DNA of 52,024 bases. Source: Melioribacter roseus. GTDB taxonomy: Bacteria > Bacteroidota > Ignavibacteria > Ignavibacteriales > Melioribacteraceae. A program made the position numbers and the translations under genes. The stretch lies in contig DYSW01000009.1 in the NCBI GenBank assembly GCA_020726285.1, positions 4,551 to 56,574 of the forward strand, read 5' to 3'. The notes beneath the pieces were generated by a model that did not search any database, had not been told where the DNA came from, and saw nothing but the letters and a program-made list of their open reading frames with translations. Positions 38,051-46,735 of the stretch are shown in pieces; position 1 is the first letter of the stretch, and each line of letters starts with the position of its first letter.

Positions 38051-38812
38051 TTGATTATAATCAAGACAAAAAAAGAAATTGATTATATTAAAGAAAGTTC
38101 TCTAATTGTTGCTAAAACTTTACAATTATGTAAGAGTTATGTGAAGCCAGGAATCACAACTATAGAATTAGATACTATTGCTGAAGATTTCATCAGAAGT
38201 AATAATGCTACTCCAGCTTTCAAAGGTTATTCGCAAGGTTATGGAATTCCTTTCCCTGGTACAATTTGTTCTTCAGTTAATGAAGAGGTAGTGCATGGCA
38301 TACCTTCAAATCGAGTTCTGAAAAATGGTGATATTATTTCCATTGATGTAGGAGTTGAAAAAAATGGCTATTTTGGAGACGCAGCTTTAACAGTTGCTGT
38401 TGGTCAAATATCAAATGAAGTTCAACAACTTATGGAAATTACAGAAAAATCACTTTATAAAGGAATTGAAGTTGCTTGTGTTGGAAATAGAATTGGTGAT
38501 ATTTCCAACGCAATTGAAAAGTTTATCAATCCTTATGGTTATGGAATTGTTCGTGATTTATGTGGACATGGAGTTGGAAAACATCTTCATGAAGACCCAC
38601 AAATTATGAATTTTGGAAAAGCCAATTCAGGACCAGAAATAAAAGAAGGAATGACAATTGCTATTGAACCTATGATAAATTTAGGTACATGGCGAGTTAA
38701 CGTTCTTGAAGATGGTTGGACAATAGTTACAAAAGATAATCAACCATCAGCCCATTTTGAGCATACAATTGCAATAATAAATGGTAAAGCAGAAATTTTA
38801 AGTAAATTATAA
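38051..38812 (+). CDS. map: Methionine aminopeptidase type I
   Basis: Removes initiator methionine from nascent proteins, 253 aa. Metal ligands are in place: aspartates in [18 protein letters not shown], histidine in [15 protein letters not shown], glutamates in [10 protein letters not shown] and [12 protein letters not shown] start at 38051; this codon lies inside a perfect 16-bp palindrome (38050-38065) that could fold over the initiation site. Standard secY-map-infA order. Confidence 0.96.
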   Translation: MIIIKTKKEIDYIKESSLIVAKTLQLCKSYVKPGITTIELDTIAEDFIRSNNATPAFKGYSQGYGIPFPGTICSSVNEEVVHGIPSNRVLKNGDIISIDVGVEKNGYFGDAALTVAVGQISNEVQQLMEITEKSLYKGIEVACVGNRIGDISNAIEKFINPYGYGIVRDLCGHGVGKHLHEDPQIMNFGKANSGPEIKEGMTIAIEPMINLGTWRVNVLEDGWTIVTKDNQPSAHFEHTIAIINGKAEILSKL

Positions 38813-38828
38813 AGCAGTATTAGATTAT

Positions 38829-39047
38829 ATGGCAAAACAAGGCGCAATAAAAGTAGATGGAGTAGTTAATGAAACACTCCCAAATGCTCATTTCAGAGTA
38901 AAACTCGATAATGGGCATGAAATTATTGCTCACGTTTCAGGTAAGATGAGAATGCATTTTATAAAGATATTAGTTGGTGATAAAGTCGCAATTGAATTAT
39001 CACCGTATGATTTAACGAAAGGTAGAATAACTTACAGGTATAAGTAA
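38829..39047 (+). CDS. infA: Translation initiation factor IF-1
   Basis: A-site-binding OB-fold initiation factor, 72 aa: [20 protein letters not shown] near the start and [20 protein letters not shown] in the middle, ending [11 protein letters not shown]. Normal length. The stop overlaps the rpmJ start by 1 nt. Confidence 0.97.
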   Translation: MAKQGAIKVDGVVNETLPNAHFRVKLDNGHEIIAHVSGKMRMHFIKILVGDKVAIELSPYDLTKGRITYRYK

Positions 39048-39160
39048 TGAAAGTACGTGCATCAGTTAAAAAAATTTGTGAACATTGCAAAGTTATCAAA
39101 AGAAATGGCGTTGTAATGGTTATTTGTAAGAATCCTAAACACAAACAAAGACAAGGTTAA
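39047..39160 (+). CDS. rpmJ: 50S ribosomal protein L36 (zinc-binding type)
   Basis: Smallest 50S protein, 37 aa: it begins [20 protein letters not shown] and continues through [16 protein letters not shown]. The zinc ribbon ligands Cys11, Cys14, Cys27 and His32 are present, so this is the C-plus form. ATG at 39047 overlaps the infA stop (TAATG). Conserved infA-rpmJ-rpsM order. Confidence 0.97.
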   Translation: MKVRASVKKICEHCKVIKRNGVVMVICKNPKHKQRQG

Positions 39161-39177
39161 AATCAGGAGGTTATGAA

Positions 39178-39561
39178 TTGGCTCGTTTAGCAGGAATCGA
39201 TTTACCCAAAAATAAGAAAGCCTTTATCGGGTTAACATATATCTTCGGCATTGGAAGAACCACTTCTTTCAAGATATTAAACCAAGCTGAAATTGACCCA
39301 GATAAAAAAGTTAATGAATTAACAGAAGAAGAAATCGCTAAGATTCGTGAAATTATCACTACAGAAATAAAAGTAGAAGGTGCACTAAGAAGCGAAGTTA
39401 ATCAGAATATTAAAAGATTGATGGACATTGGTTCATACAGAGGATTAAGACACAGACGAGGATTACCTGCAAGAGGTCAAAGAACTCGTACTAACTCAAG
39501 AACCCGAAAAGGAAAGAGAAGAACAGTTGCTGGAAAGAAAAAAGCACCTGGTAAAAAATAA
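39178..39561 (+). CDS. rpsM: 30S ribosomal protein S13
   Basis: 30S head protein bridging to the 50S, 127 aa. TTG start at 39178 with AGGAGG at 39165-39170; the ATG at 39173 is out of frame. Motifs: [40 protein letters not shown] and [17 protein letters not shown] with a basic tail. Confidence 0.97.
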   Translation: MARLAGIDLPKNKKAFIGLTYIFGIGRTTSFKILNQAEIDPDKKVNELTEEEIAKIREIITTEIKVEGALRSEVNQNIKRLMDIGSYRGLRHRRGLPARGQRTRTNSRTRKGKRRTVAGKKKAPGKK

Positions 39562-39583
39562 TTAATAGTTGAAGGAGTTTAGT

Positions 39584-39970
39584 TTGGCTAAGACTACGAA
39601 AAAGACTAAAAAGAAAGTTCATGTTGATGCGACAGGCGTTGCGCATATAAAAGCTTCATTTAATAATGTAATTGTTACAATTACAGATGTTTACGGAAAT
39701 ACAATTTCTTGGTCATCTGCCGGTAAAAACGGATTTAAAGGATCAAGAAAAAACACACCTTTTGCTGCTCAAGTAACAGCTGAAGGCGCCGCAAAAGAAG
39801 CATTTGATATGGGTTTACGTAGAGTAGATGTTTTTGTAAAAGGACCTGGTACTGGTAGAGAAGCCGCTATTAGAGCACTTAATACAGCAAAAATTCAAAT
39901 TATGTCAATAAAAGATATTACACCAATTCCACACAATGGTTGTAGACCACCTAAAAAGAGAAGAGTTTAA
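39584..39970 (+). CDS. rpsK: 30S ribosomal protein S11
   Basis: 30S platform protein, 128 aa. TTG start at 39584 is correctly spaced from GAAGGAG at 39571-39577; an in-frame TTG at 39569 lies before that site. Motifs: [40 protein letters not shown] and [18 protein letters not shown]. Confidence 0.97.
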   Translation: MAKTTKKTKKKVHVDATGVAHIKASFNNVIVTITDVYGNTISWSSAGKNGFKGSRKNTPFAAQVTAEGAAKEAFDMGLRRVDVFVKGPGTGREAAIRALNTAKIQIMSIKDITPIPHNGCRPPKKRRV

Positions 39971-39982
39971 GTAGGAGATTAA

Positions 39983-40609
39983 ATGGCGAGATATACTGGT
40001 CCCGTTTGTAAACTATGTAGAAGAGAAAAACAAAAATTATTCTTAAAAGGAAGTAAATGTACTTCAGAAAGATGTCCATTGGAAGTTAAGAATTATGCTC
40101 CTGGACAACATGGTACAGGTCGCAAAGGAAAATTCTCAGAATATGGTGTACAATTAAGAGAAAAACAAAAAGTAAAAAGAATTTACGGAGTTCTGGAAAC
40201 TCAATTCAGAACATACTTTGAAAAAGCTAACCGTCAAAAAGGTGTTACTGGCGAAAATTTAATAAAACTTCTAGAAAGAAGATTAGATAATGTTGTTTAT
40301 AGATTAGGCTTTGCTCCGTCAAGAAAATCGGCAAGACAAATTATTCTACACAAACATTTTCTTGTAAATGATGTTGTAGTAAATATCCCATCTTTCTTAG
40401 TAAAACCTGGTGATGTTGTTAGTGTTCGAGATAAAAGTAAACAATTAGACATTATACACAATACTTTGAGAAGAACAAAAGAAGATACTTATCCTTGGTT
40501 AACAATTAACAAAGCAGATCTTTCAGGTATTTTTAATGAACTTCCAAGTAGAGAAGATGTGAAAATTGATGTAAATGAACAACTAATTGTTGAATTGTAT
40601 TCTAAATAA
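39983..40609 (+). CDS. rpsD: 30S ribosomal protein S4 (zinc-binding type)
   Basis: Primary 16S rRNA-binding and mRNA-entry protein, 208 aa. Cys9, Cys12, Cys26 and Cys31 (CKLC, KCTSERC) form the zinc site of the C-plus form. The S4 RNA-binding domain is seen around [20 protein letters not shown] and [19 protein letters not shown]. In E. coli S4 represses the alpha operon; no operator was identified here. Confidence 0.97.
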   Translation: MARYTGPVCKLCRREKQKLFLKGSKCTSERCPLEVKNYAPGQHGTGRKGKFSEYGVQLREKQKVKRIYGVLETQFRTYFEKANRQKGVTGENLIKLLERRLDNVVYRLGFAPSRKSARQIILHKHFLVNDVVVNIPSFLVKPGDVVSVRDKSKQLDIIHNTLRRTKEDTYPWLTINKADLSGIFNELPSREDVKIDVNEQLIVELYSK

Positions 40610-40630
40610 CAATAATTTAAGAGGAATTAG

Positions 40631-41626
40631 ATGAGTCTATACGAAATTAGAATGCCCGATGGTGTTATTTTAGAAGATGCAACCGCAACCGAAACTTACG
40701 GTAAGTTTACAGTTCAACCTTTAGAAAGAGGTTTTGGACAAACTTTGGGAAATGCTTTCAGAAGAGTTCTGCTTTCATCATTAAATGGTGCAGCTTTTAC
40801 TGCAATTAGAATTGATGGTGTTTTGCACGAATTTAGCACAATACCTGGAGTTGTTGAAGATCTTACAGAAGTAGTTCTTAATCTTAAAAAAGTAAGATTT
40901 AAAGTTCACGATAAAAATATGTCAAAATTTGATGTTACTTTTACAGAAGCACAAACAATTACGGCAGGCGACTTGAACAAATTCTGTCCGAATATTGAAG
41001 TGCTAAATAAAGATACTCATATTTTAACCATAACAGAAAATGTTAAATTTTCAATGGAATTACGCTTTGGAATTGGGAAAGGTTATGTCCCTGCTTCCGA
41101 ACAACAAATTCCAGATCAAACAATTGGTTTGATTTCAATTGATTCTATCTTTTCGCCAGTTGAAAAGGTAAACTTCAAAATTGAAAATGTTAGAATTGGC
41201 GAAAGCAAAGATTTTGAAAAATTAACATTAGAAATTACTACTGATGGTTCAATTTCTGCTGAAGAAGCATTATCGAGTGCTGGAAATATCTTAAAAGAAC
41301 ATATCAATATGTTTATTCATTTTGATGTTGAACAAGAAGAAGAAGAAATACAAGTTGTTCATGACCCTGAATTTGAAGCAATTCGCAAAAAATTAATTAC
41401 AAGTGTTGATGATTTGGAATTGAGTGTTCGTTCACATAATTGCTTGAAAACAGCAAATATCAAAACGCTTGGCGAACTTGTTGAAAAAGATGAAGCCGAA
41501 TTATTAAAATTCCGCAATTTTGGAAGAAAATCACTTTCAGAATTATCAGAAATTGTAAAATTATACAATCTTGAATTTGGAATGGATGTTGAAAAATATC
41601 TTAATCCAAAAGATGATGAAAATTAA
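40631..41626 (+). CDS. rpoA: RNA polymerase alpha subunit
   Basis: Assembly scaffold of RNA polymerase, 331 aa. The N-terminal domain has KFTVQPLERGFGQTLGNAFR and RVLLSSLNGAAFTAIRIDGV. An acidic linker (EQEEEEIQ, about residue 236) leads to the C-terminal domain with LELSVRSHNCLKTANIKTLG and LKFRNFGRKSLSEL, the part that binds UP elements and activators. GAGG at 40621-40624 precedes the ATG. Confidence 0.98.
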   Translation: MSLYEIRMPDGVILEDATATETYGKFTVQPLERGFGQTLGNAFRRVLLSSLNGAAFTAIRIDGVLHEFSTIPGVVEDLTEVVLNLKKVRFKVHDKNMSKFDVTFTEAQTITAGDLNKFCPNIEVLNKDTHILTITENVKFSMELRFGIGKGYVPASEQQIPDQTIGLISIDSIFSPVEKVNFKIENVRIGESKDFEKLTLEITTDGSISAEEALSSAGNILKEHINMFIHFDVEQEEEEIQVVHDPEFEAIRKKLITSVDDLELSVRSHNCLKTANIKTLGELVEKDEAELLKFRNFGRKSLSELSEIVKLYNLEFGMDVEKYLNPKDDEN

Positions 41627-41647
41627 CGTTTAAAAGGTTAGATTATT

Positions 41648-42205
41648 ATGAGACACGGAGTTAAAGGTTTTAAATTAGGTCGTACTGCAAGTCACAAAAA
41701 AGCAACTTTGCGTATTTTGGCAACGGCTTTACTTAAACATAAAAAAATTAGAACTACAATTACAAAAGCAAAAGCTACAAGACTTTTTGTTGAACCCATA
41801 ATTACTAAAGCTAAAATTGATACAGTTCATTCGCGTAGAATTGTTGCCGCCGATATTCAAGATAGAACGGTGTTGCAAGAACTATTTGGTGAAATTGCAA
41901 ACAAAGTTGCGAACAGAAATGGTGGTTATACAAGAATTGTAAAACTTGGCACTCGTCCTGGCGATGCTTCAGAAATGGCTTATATTGAATTGGTTGATTA
42001 TAATCTTGGAACACAAGTTTCTGAAAAACCAAAGAAGCAAAAAGCTGAACTAAAAGCTACACCAGTTGTTGTAGATAAAAAAACAGAAGAAGTAGTTGAA
42101 GCTGAAGTTATTGAAGAATCAGCACAAGTAGAAGAAACCGAAGTAACACATGAAGTTGAATCGACAGAAGAAACAACTTCTACTGAAGACACAAAAGAAA
42201 ACTAA
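41648..42205 (+). CDS. rplQ: 50S ribosomal protein L17 with acidic tail
   Basis: Exit-site protein. The core (residues 1-122) is standard: [40 protein letters not shown] and [20 protein letters not shown]. About 60 extra residues follow, rich in Glu, Val and Thr, giving 185 aa against 127 in E. coli. Such tails occur in Bacteroidota-type L17 and may reach the exit surface. Last gene of the superoperon, followed by a strong terminator. Confidence 0.96.
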   Translation: MRHGVKGFKLGRTASHKKATLRILATALLKHKKIRTTITKAKATRLFVEPIITKAKIDTVHSRRIVAADIQDRTVLQELFGEIANKVANRNGGYTRIVKLGTRPGDASEMAYIELVDYNLGTQVSEKPKKQKAELKATPVVVDKKTEEVVEAEVIEESAQVEETEVTHEVESTEETTSTEDTKEN

Positions 42206-42228
42206 TTTTAATATTAAATTACCTTTTG

Positions 42229-42260
42229 AAAGAGTAATCCTAAAGGGTTACTCTTTTTTT
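42229..42260 (+). terminator. Rho-independent terminator after rplQ
   Basis: AAAGAGTAATCC (42229-42240) pairs with GGGTTACTCTTT (42245-42256) with one G-U pair and loop TAAA, then continues as TTTT. This ends the 30-kb superoperon. The next ATG (engB) begins 6 nt later. Confidence 0.92.
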
Positions 42261-42265
42261 ATATT

Positions 42266-42844
42266 ATGGAAGTAAAATTCGAAAAATCCGTTCATCTAAT
42301 AAAACAACTTCCAGAAGTTGGTAGACCAGAAATTGTTCTTTGTGGAAGATCGAACGTTGGAAAATCAAGTTTTATTAATTCATTTTTTAATCGAACAAAA
42401 TTAGCCCAAACTAGCTCAAAACCTGGGAAAACTCGTTCATTAAATTATTATAATATTGATGACAAACTTTATTTTGTCGATTTACCTGGATTTGGTTATG
42501 CAAGTGTTTCAAAAACCGAAATTATTCGTTGGAAAAAGCTAATTGAAGATTATTTTGCTGAAAAAAGAAATTTCTTAGTAGCTTTTCATTTTGTTGATTC
42601 GCGAATTGGAATGACCAAACTTGATTTTGTACTCAATTCATTTTTAGTTGAAAATAATATTCCCTTTATAATAATTTTATCAAAAATTGATAAACTGAAA
42701 ATGAGTGAAAAGGCAAGTATAACAAAAATCGTTTTAGAACAAATGGAAAATCGCATTTCACCCAATCAGATTTTCGAATATTCTTCAACAAAAGGAAATG
42801 GCAAAAAGAAATTGTTAAGTTATTATAATTCTTTAATTTATTAA
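42266..42844 (+). CDS. engB: Ribosome biogenesis GTPase EngB (YsxC/YihA)
   Basis: Essential small GTPase for late 50S assembly, 192 aa. Motifs: G1 GRSNVGKS (residues 27-34), the G2-region threonine in KPGKTRSLNYY, G3 DLPGFGYA (72-79) and a G4 site SKIDK (139-143) in place of the usual TKxDK. There is no obvious ribosome binding site, since the ATG follows the terminator T run. It may be read from terminator bypass or from a promoter I cannot see. Confidence 0.95.
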   Translation: MEVKFEKSVHLIKQLPEVGRPEIVLCGRSNVGKSSFINSFFNRTKLAQTSSKPGKTRSLNYYNIDDKLYFVDLPGFGYASVSKTEIIRWKKLIEDYFAEKRNFLVAFHFVDSRIGMTKLDFVLNSFLVENNIPFIIILSKIDKLKMSEKASITKIVLEQMENRISPNQIFEYSSTKGNGKKKLLSYYNSLIY

Positions 42845-42866
42845 TGTTTTTTTTATAAAGATTTAT

Positions 42867-42872
42867 TATAAT
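42867..42872 (+). promoter_or_regulatory. Candidate -10 box upstream of the GAF-deoB-rpoD operon
   Basis: A perfect TATAAT in the 63-bp gap after engB, placing a transcript start about 30 nt upstream of the next gene. No TTGACA-like -35 is found 16-18 nt upstream (the region reads AATGTTTTT), so the match is partial. Confidence 0.35.
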
Positions 42873-42907
42873 CAACCTTTAAAAAAATAGTTTTTAGGCA
42901 CGCTCAA

Positions 42908-44779
42908 TTGAATGATAAAAGTAAAACCCGAGCTTTAGTTTTTATAGTTTTTTTGGTGATTTCTATTCCAATATTCCTAACAAATAACTTTATTGTTGAA
43001 TTAATTTTGGTTACACTTCAATTAATTTACGTAGGTTTAACTATTTATCTTCGTGATACCTTTCATTCTGACCCGTCTTTTCGAAAAACTAAAGAAAATC
43101 TCGACAAATTATCTAAAACTCCGATAGAAAAAACTAATATTCAAACTCCATTTAATGGTGATTATAGCGATGAAGGATTTGCTTTAGTTGATAAAAATAA
43201 AAAAGTAGAAGTTTCTGAACCAGATATAAATTCCTATCAGAATGGAAAGATGGTTGATGTTAGTGTAAAAACTCATGAAGAATATGTAAAGGTAATTAGC
43301 AAAAGATTTAATCATGACGGAAATAAAGATCAAGAATTTAAGTTAGTTTTAGAAAGATTTCTGCAAGTTGTAAAAGAAAGCCTCGGAGTTTATTCTGCCA
43401 CATTTTTTGTATATAATCATCAAGCAAAAAAGATAATATTAAAAGATTACTATCCCAAAACAGTTGATATTTATCCAATAAAATTTGAATTGGGAAATGA
43501 TATTGTAAGTAAAATTGTAAAGGAAAAATCGCCAAAATTTCTTCTAAATATTACTCAAGTTGTTGAAGCCGATAATATTGTTTATTATAAAAATCCACAA
43601 GGAATTAAAAGTTTTTGTGGTGTTCCTTTTGAATTTGATGACGGAAGTATTTTTATTCTTGCTGTGGATTCCAAAAATGAAGACCAATTTGGGAATGAAT
43701 CAATTGTAAATATGGGAAGGTTTATTCATTTAATTTATTACTTTATTCATATGTTTAATGAATATAACAATGAAACGAATCTTGAGAAAAAAGTAACAGA
43801 ATTAAGCAAAATGGTTTCTCACACGCCAAGTATTTCAAACTATGAGAATGTTAAAAAATACGTTGGAACAAGTTTGAAAGGACTTCTTAATTGGAATATG
43901 ATAACACTTTCTTTAGTTGATCAACAAACAGGGCTGGTAAAAACTGTTTTTATTGATTCGAATAAAGATACTTTAAAATATATCGGCGAAAATTTAGAAC
44001 TTTCGACAAAATCAATTGCAGGAACTGTGCTTATTAATAAAAAGGAAATTTACATAACCGACCTTTCTACTGAAAAAAGATTCAGATTTCGGGAAGGAGA
44101 AGATATTCAATTGAACGGAAGTTTTGTTGCAATTCCATTAGTTTATGAAAATTCGATTTTTGGTGTTGTTACTTACGAATCACTTGAAAAAAATAATTAC
44201 ACAGAAAACGAAATTGAATTCGCAAAAAGTTCCACTAAAATATTATCATTTATGTTGAATGTCTATTTCGTTATCGATTATCTTAAAGAAAGAACAACTC
44301 TTGATTATGAAACACTATTCCTAAATAAAAATGAATTTGCTCGTCAGGTAGAAAATGCTTTTGCCCGAGATAAATACTCAAATATTGTTGGTGCAATAGC
44401 ATTAATTAAGGTAGATAGTTTACACGAAAATTCCCTTTTTGAATCAAGTACTTTGCCTGTAGTTTCGCAAGTACTTACTATAATGCTTAAAAATTCTACA
44501 AAACCGCTTACTCTTATTGGCAGAATAGATAGCAAATTATTTGCAATTTATTCATTTAATTCATCAAGTAGCGAAATGTTAATTTGGGCTGATCAGCTTC
44601 GAAGCAATGTTGCAACTTACGATTTTCCACTAGAATCGGCTCTGAAAAATCAGACAATTTCTGTTGGAATTGCTTCTAATATAAATTATGTAGAATTTGA
44701 ACAAGTTTACAAAATAGCTGAATTGGCATTAGAAAAAGCTTATACTGAAGGCGGAAATAAAGTTGTGAGAGCAAACTAA
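42908..44779 (+). CDS. Membrane GAF-GAF protein with degenerate GGDEF domain
   Basis: A 623-aa putative signalling protein. Two N-terminal helices (about residues 9-25 and 29-48) anchor it. Two GAF-like domains follow: residues about 140-280 (ESLGVYSATFFVYNHQAKK to FCGVPFEFDDGSIFILAVD) and about 305-455 (GTSLKGLLNWNMITLSLVDQ to SFVAIPLVYENSIFGVV). The C-terminal 150 residues look like a diguanylate cyclase: TISVGIAS and AELALEKAYTEGGNKVV are typical. However, the GGDEF position reads DSKLF (541-545), so cyclase activity should be lost. It probably acts as a sensor or binding partner. TTG start at 42908; the stop overlaps deoB by 1 nt. Confidence 0.75.
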   Translation: MNDKSKTRALVFIVFLVISIPIFLTNNFIVELILVTLQLIYVGLTIYLRDTFHSDPSFRKTKENLDKLSKTPIEKTNIQTPFNGDYSDEGFALVDKNKKVEVSEPDINSYQNGKMVDVSVKTHEEYVKVISKRFNHDGNKDQEFKLVLERFLQVVKESLGVYSATFFVYNHQAKKIILKDYYPKTVDIYPIKFELGNDIVSKIVKEKSPKFLLNITQVVEADNIVYYKNPQGIKSFCGVPFEFDDGSIFILAVDSKNEDQFGNESIVNMGRFIHLIYYFIHMFNEYNNETNLEKKVTELSKMVSHTPSISNYENVKKYVGTSLKGLLNWNMITLSLVDQQTGLVKTVFIDSNKDTLKYIGENLELSTKSIAGTVLINKKEIYITDLSTEKRFRFREGEDIQLNGSFVAIPLVYENSIFGVVTYESLEKNNYTENEIEFAKSSTKILSFMLNVYFVIDYLKERTTLDYETLFLNKNEFARQVENAFARDKYSNIVGAIALIKVDSLHENSLFESSTLPVVSQVLTIMLKNSTKPLTLIGRIDSKLFAIYSFNSSSSEMLIWADQLRSNVATYDFPLESALKNQTISVGIASNINYVEFEQVYKIAELALEKAYTEGGNKVVRAN

Positions 44780-45942
44780 TGAATAATTTTGTAGTAATAA
44801 TTTTAGATGGTGTTGGAATCGGAGAAACTCCCGATTCTTATAAATATTCTGATCAAGGAAGTAACACACTTTCGAATATGGCAGATATTATTGGTGGATT
44901 AAATTTACCAAATCTTGAAAAAATGGGTCTCGGAAATATTCACCCAATAAAAGGAATTCAACCAGTAGAAAAACCACTTGCTTCATACGGTAAATTGCAA
45001 GAAACTGCAGTTGGTAAAGATTCAACTTCGGGTCATTGGGAAATTGGTGGATTAAATGTTGATATGGATTTTGCTTATTATCCAAACGGTTTTCCAAAAG
45101 AAATAATTGATGAATTCATTGAAATAACCGGAGTTGGCGGAGTTTTGGGTAATAAACCTGCTTCTGGAACCGAAATAATTGCAGAACTTGGCGATGAACA
45201 CGTACGGACTAAATTTCCAATTGTTTATACATCGGCAGATTCAGTTTTCCAAATAGCAGCACACGAAGATGTAATTCCACTTGGAATGTTGTACGAAATT
45301 TGTGTTATTGCACGAAATGAAATCTTTGTTGGAAAAGATTCTGTTGGTCGAGTAATTGCCCGTCCTTTTGTCGGAACTTCTGGAAATTATACTCGCACAA
45401 CAAACCGACGCGATTTTTCTCTTTTTCCACCAAAAGACACAATTCTTGATTACGTTCAAAAAGAAGGTTTGGAAACAATTGCTATTGGAAAAATCAATGA
45501 TTTATTTGCACATCGTGGAATAACTTTAGGTATAAAAACAAAATCCAATCTCGAAGGAATTGAACAGATTCTAAAATACACAGCAAAAAAACAAAATAGT
45601 TTCATCTTTGCAAATTTAGTTGATTTTGATGTTTATTATGGACATAGAAACGACCCAGTTGGTTTTGCTAAAGCACTTGAAGAATTTGATGGCTATTTGC
45701 CAAAAATTTTGGAAAATCTCGATGAAACTGATGCTTTCATTATTACAGCAGATCATGGAAACGACCCAACAACACCAAGTACAGATCATTCCCGCGAATT
45801 TGTTCCGATTTTATTTTACCGAAAAGGAAAAAATGGAATTAATTTGGGAACTCGACAAACTTTTGCAGATGTTGCACAAACAATCGCACATTTTTATAAA
45901 ATAAACAATGATTTGAATGGAATTAGCTTTCTTTATGGATAA
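44779..45942 (+). CDS. deoB: Phosphopentomutase DeoB
   Basis: Interconverts (deoxy)ribose 1-phosphate and (deoxy)ribose 5-phosphate in nucleoside catabolism; alkaline phosphatase fold with two metals, usually Mn. The 387-aa protein has the N-terminal metal site ILDGVGIGETPDS (Asp10), the nucleophile region GKDSTSGHWEIGG with Ser84 just before GHWE, and the C-terminal metal cluster ITADHGNDPTTPSTDHSR (about residues 327-344). Full length. ATG 44779 overlaps the GAF gene stop (TAATG). The downstream genes start within its last 8 nt. No deoC, deoA or deoD is in this window. Confidence 0.95.
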   Translation: MNNFVVIILDGVGIGETPDSYKYSDQGSNTLSNMADIIGGLNLPNLEKMGLGNIHPIKGIQPVEKPLASYGKLQETAVGKDSTSGHWEIGGLNVDMDFAYYPNGFPKEIIDEFIEITGVGGVLGNKPASGTEIIAELGDEHVRTKFPIVYTSADSVFQIAAHEDVIPLGMLYEICVIARNEIFVGKDSVGRVIARPFVGTSGNYTRTTNRRDFSLFPPKDTILDYVQKEGLETIAIGKINDLFAHRGITLGIKTKSNLEGIEQILKYTAKKQNSFIFANLVDFDVYYGHRNDPVGFAKALEEFDGYLPKILENLDETDAFIITADHGNDPTTPSTDHSREFVPILFYRKGKNGINLGTRQTFADVAQTIAHFYKINNDLNGISFLYG

Positions 45943-46063
45943 GAAAAACATTAACGAACTTGCCAAAAAAATTGCCGAAGTTCAAAAAATTCCATTTGAA
46001 GTTGCTTTGAAATTAATTGAAGCAAAAAGCAAAATAAAGAATAATAAATTTGAAGAAAATTGA
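45935..46063 (+). CDS. 42-aa ORF between deoB and PIN-like gene
   Basis: A short lysine-rich ORF. ATG 45935 lies inside the end of deoB (8-nt overlap) and its TGA lies inside the start of the PIN-like gene (14-nt overlap), the spacing expected of a translated, coupled gene. It encodes two predicted amphipathic helices (NINELAKKIAEVQK and PFEVALKLIEAKSKI). By position it could be an antitoxin for the PIN-like protein. Alternatively, its amphipathic helices recall short shell-targeting peptides of microcompartment cargo. No family is recognised, so both readings are inference. Confidence 0.5.
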   Translation: MDKKNINELAKKIAEVQKIPFEVALKLIEAKSKIKNNKFEEN

Positions 46064-46439
46064 ATTTTTAGTTGAAACCGAAATTTTAGTAAATCATCTA
46101 ACATGGCGATTTGGTGGACTTTCGGACTTAGAAAAAGCACTTATAAAAGGTGAAGTTTACACAACAGTTTTGAATTCGGCAGAATTAATATCTCTTATGA
46201 ATTCAGAAATAGATAAAAAATTAGCAATTGATGTTTTATCAGGAATTCATGTTCTTGGATTACCAGCAAGATATTCGTTACAAGTTAGCGAGTTTTTTGA
46301 TAAAACCAAAAGTATAAATGATTCTATGTTTTGTGTAACAGCTAACTTAAATAAATTACCTATTCTAACTAAAAATCCGCAAAAATACACAAATTGCAAT
46401 GTTGAAGTAATTTCAACAGATGAATTGGAGAAGTTATGA
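46050..46439 (+). CDS. PIN-domain-like protein (VapC-like)
   Basis: A 129-aa protein whose pattern fits a PIN ribonuclease. There is an N-terminal strand EFLVETEILVNHL, where Glu9 stands in for the usual first Asp. Glu45 lies in TVLNSAELISLM, Asp91 in INDSMFCVTANL, and PILTKNPQKY is a late TxN-type motif. Most acidic positions are kept, so RNase activity is possible but the Asp-to-Glu change makes it uncertain. TTG start at 46050 overlaps the 42-aa ORF by 14 nt; its stop overlaps the first BMC-P gene (ATGA). Confidence 0.6.
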   Translation: MKKIEFLVETEILVNHLTWRFGGLSDLEKALIKGEVYTTVLNSAELISLMNSEIDKKLAIDVLSGIHVLGLPARYSLQVSEFFDKTKSINDSMFCVTANLNKLPILTKNPQKYTNCNVEVISTDELEKL

Positions 46440-46735
46440 TACTCGGAAAAGTTATCGGAACAATTTGGTCAACTAGAAAAGACGAAAGTCTTGTTGGTTC
46501 AAAATTTTTAATTGTAAGAGAAATAAAATTAGATTATTCTATAAAAGAAGCTTTTCACGTTGCAATCGATTCAGTTGGTGCTGGCGTTGGCGAAGTTGTA
46601 TTAATTGCTCAAGGTAGTTCGGCTAGACAGACAAAATTCACTAAAAATAAACCAGTAGATTCAGTAATTATGGCAATTGTAGATAAACTTGATATTGCTG
46701 TAAAAGATGAATTATTGAAACAAGTAGTTGCATAA
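46436..46735 (+). CDS. BMC vertex (pentamer) protein, EutN/CcmL family
   Basis: A 99-aa BMC-P protein; such proteins form pentamers that cap the vertices of bacterial microcompartments. Motifs: GKVIGTIWSTRKDESLVGSK at the start (residues 4-23), the pentamer-loop signature GAGVGEVVL (48-56), SSARQ (61-65) and PVDSVIMAIVD (73-83). GGAG at 46427-46430 supports ATG 46436, which overlaps the PIN gene stop by 4 nt. No BMC-H/BMC-T shell genes or cargo operon are present in the window. Confidence 0.9.
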   Translation: MILGKVIGTIWSTRKDESLVGSKFLIVREIKLDYSIKEAFHVAIDSVGAGVGEVVLIAQGSSARQTKFTKNKPVDSVIMAIVDKLDIAVKDELLKQVVA

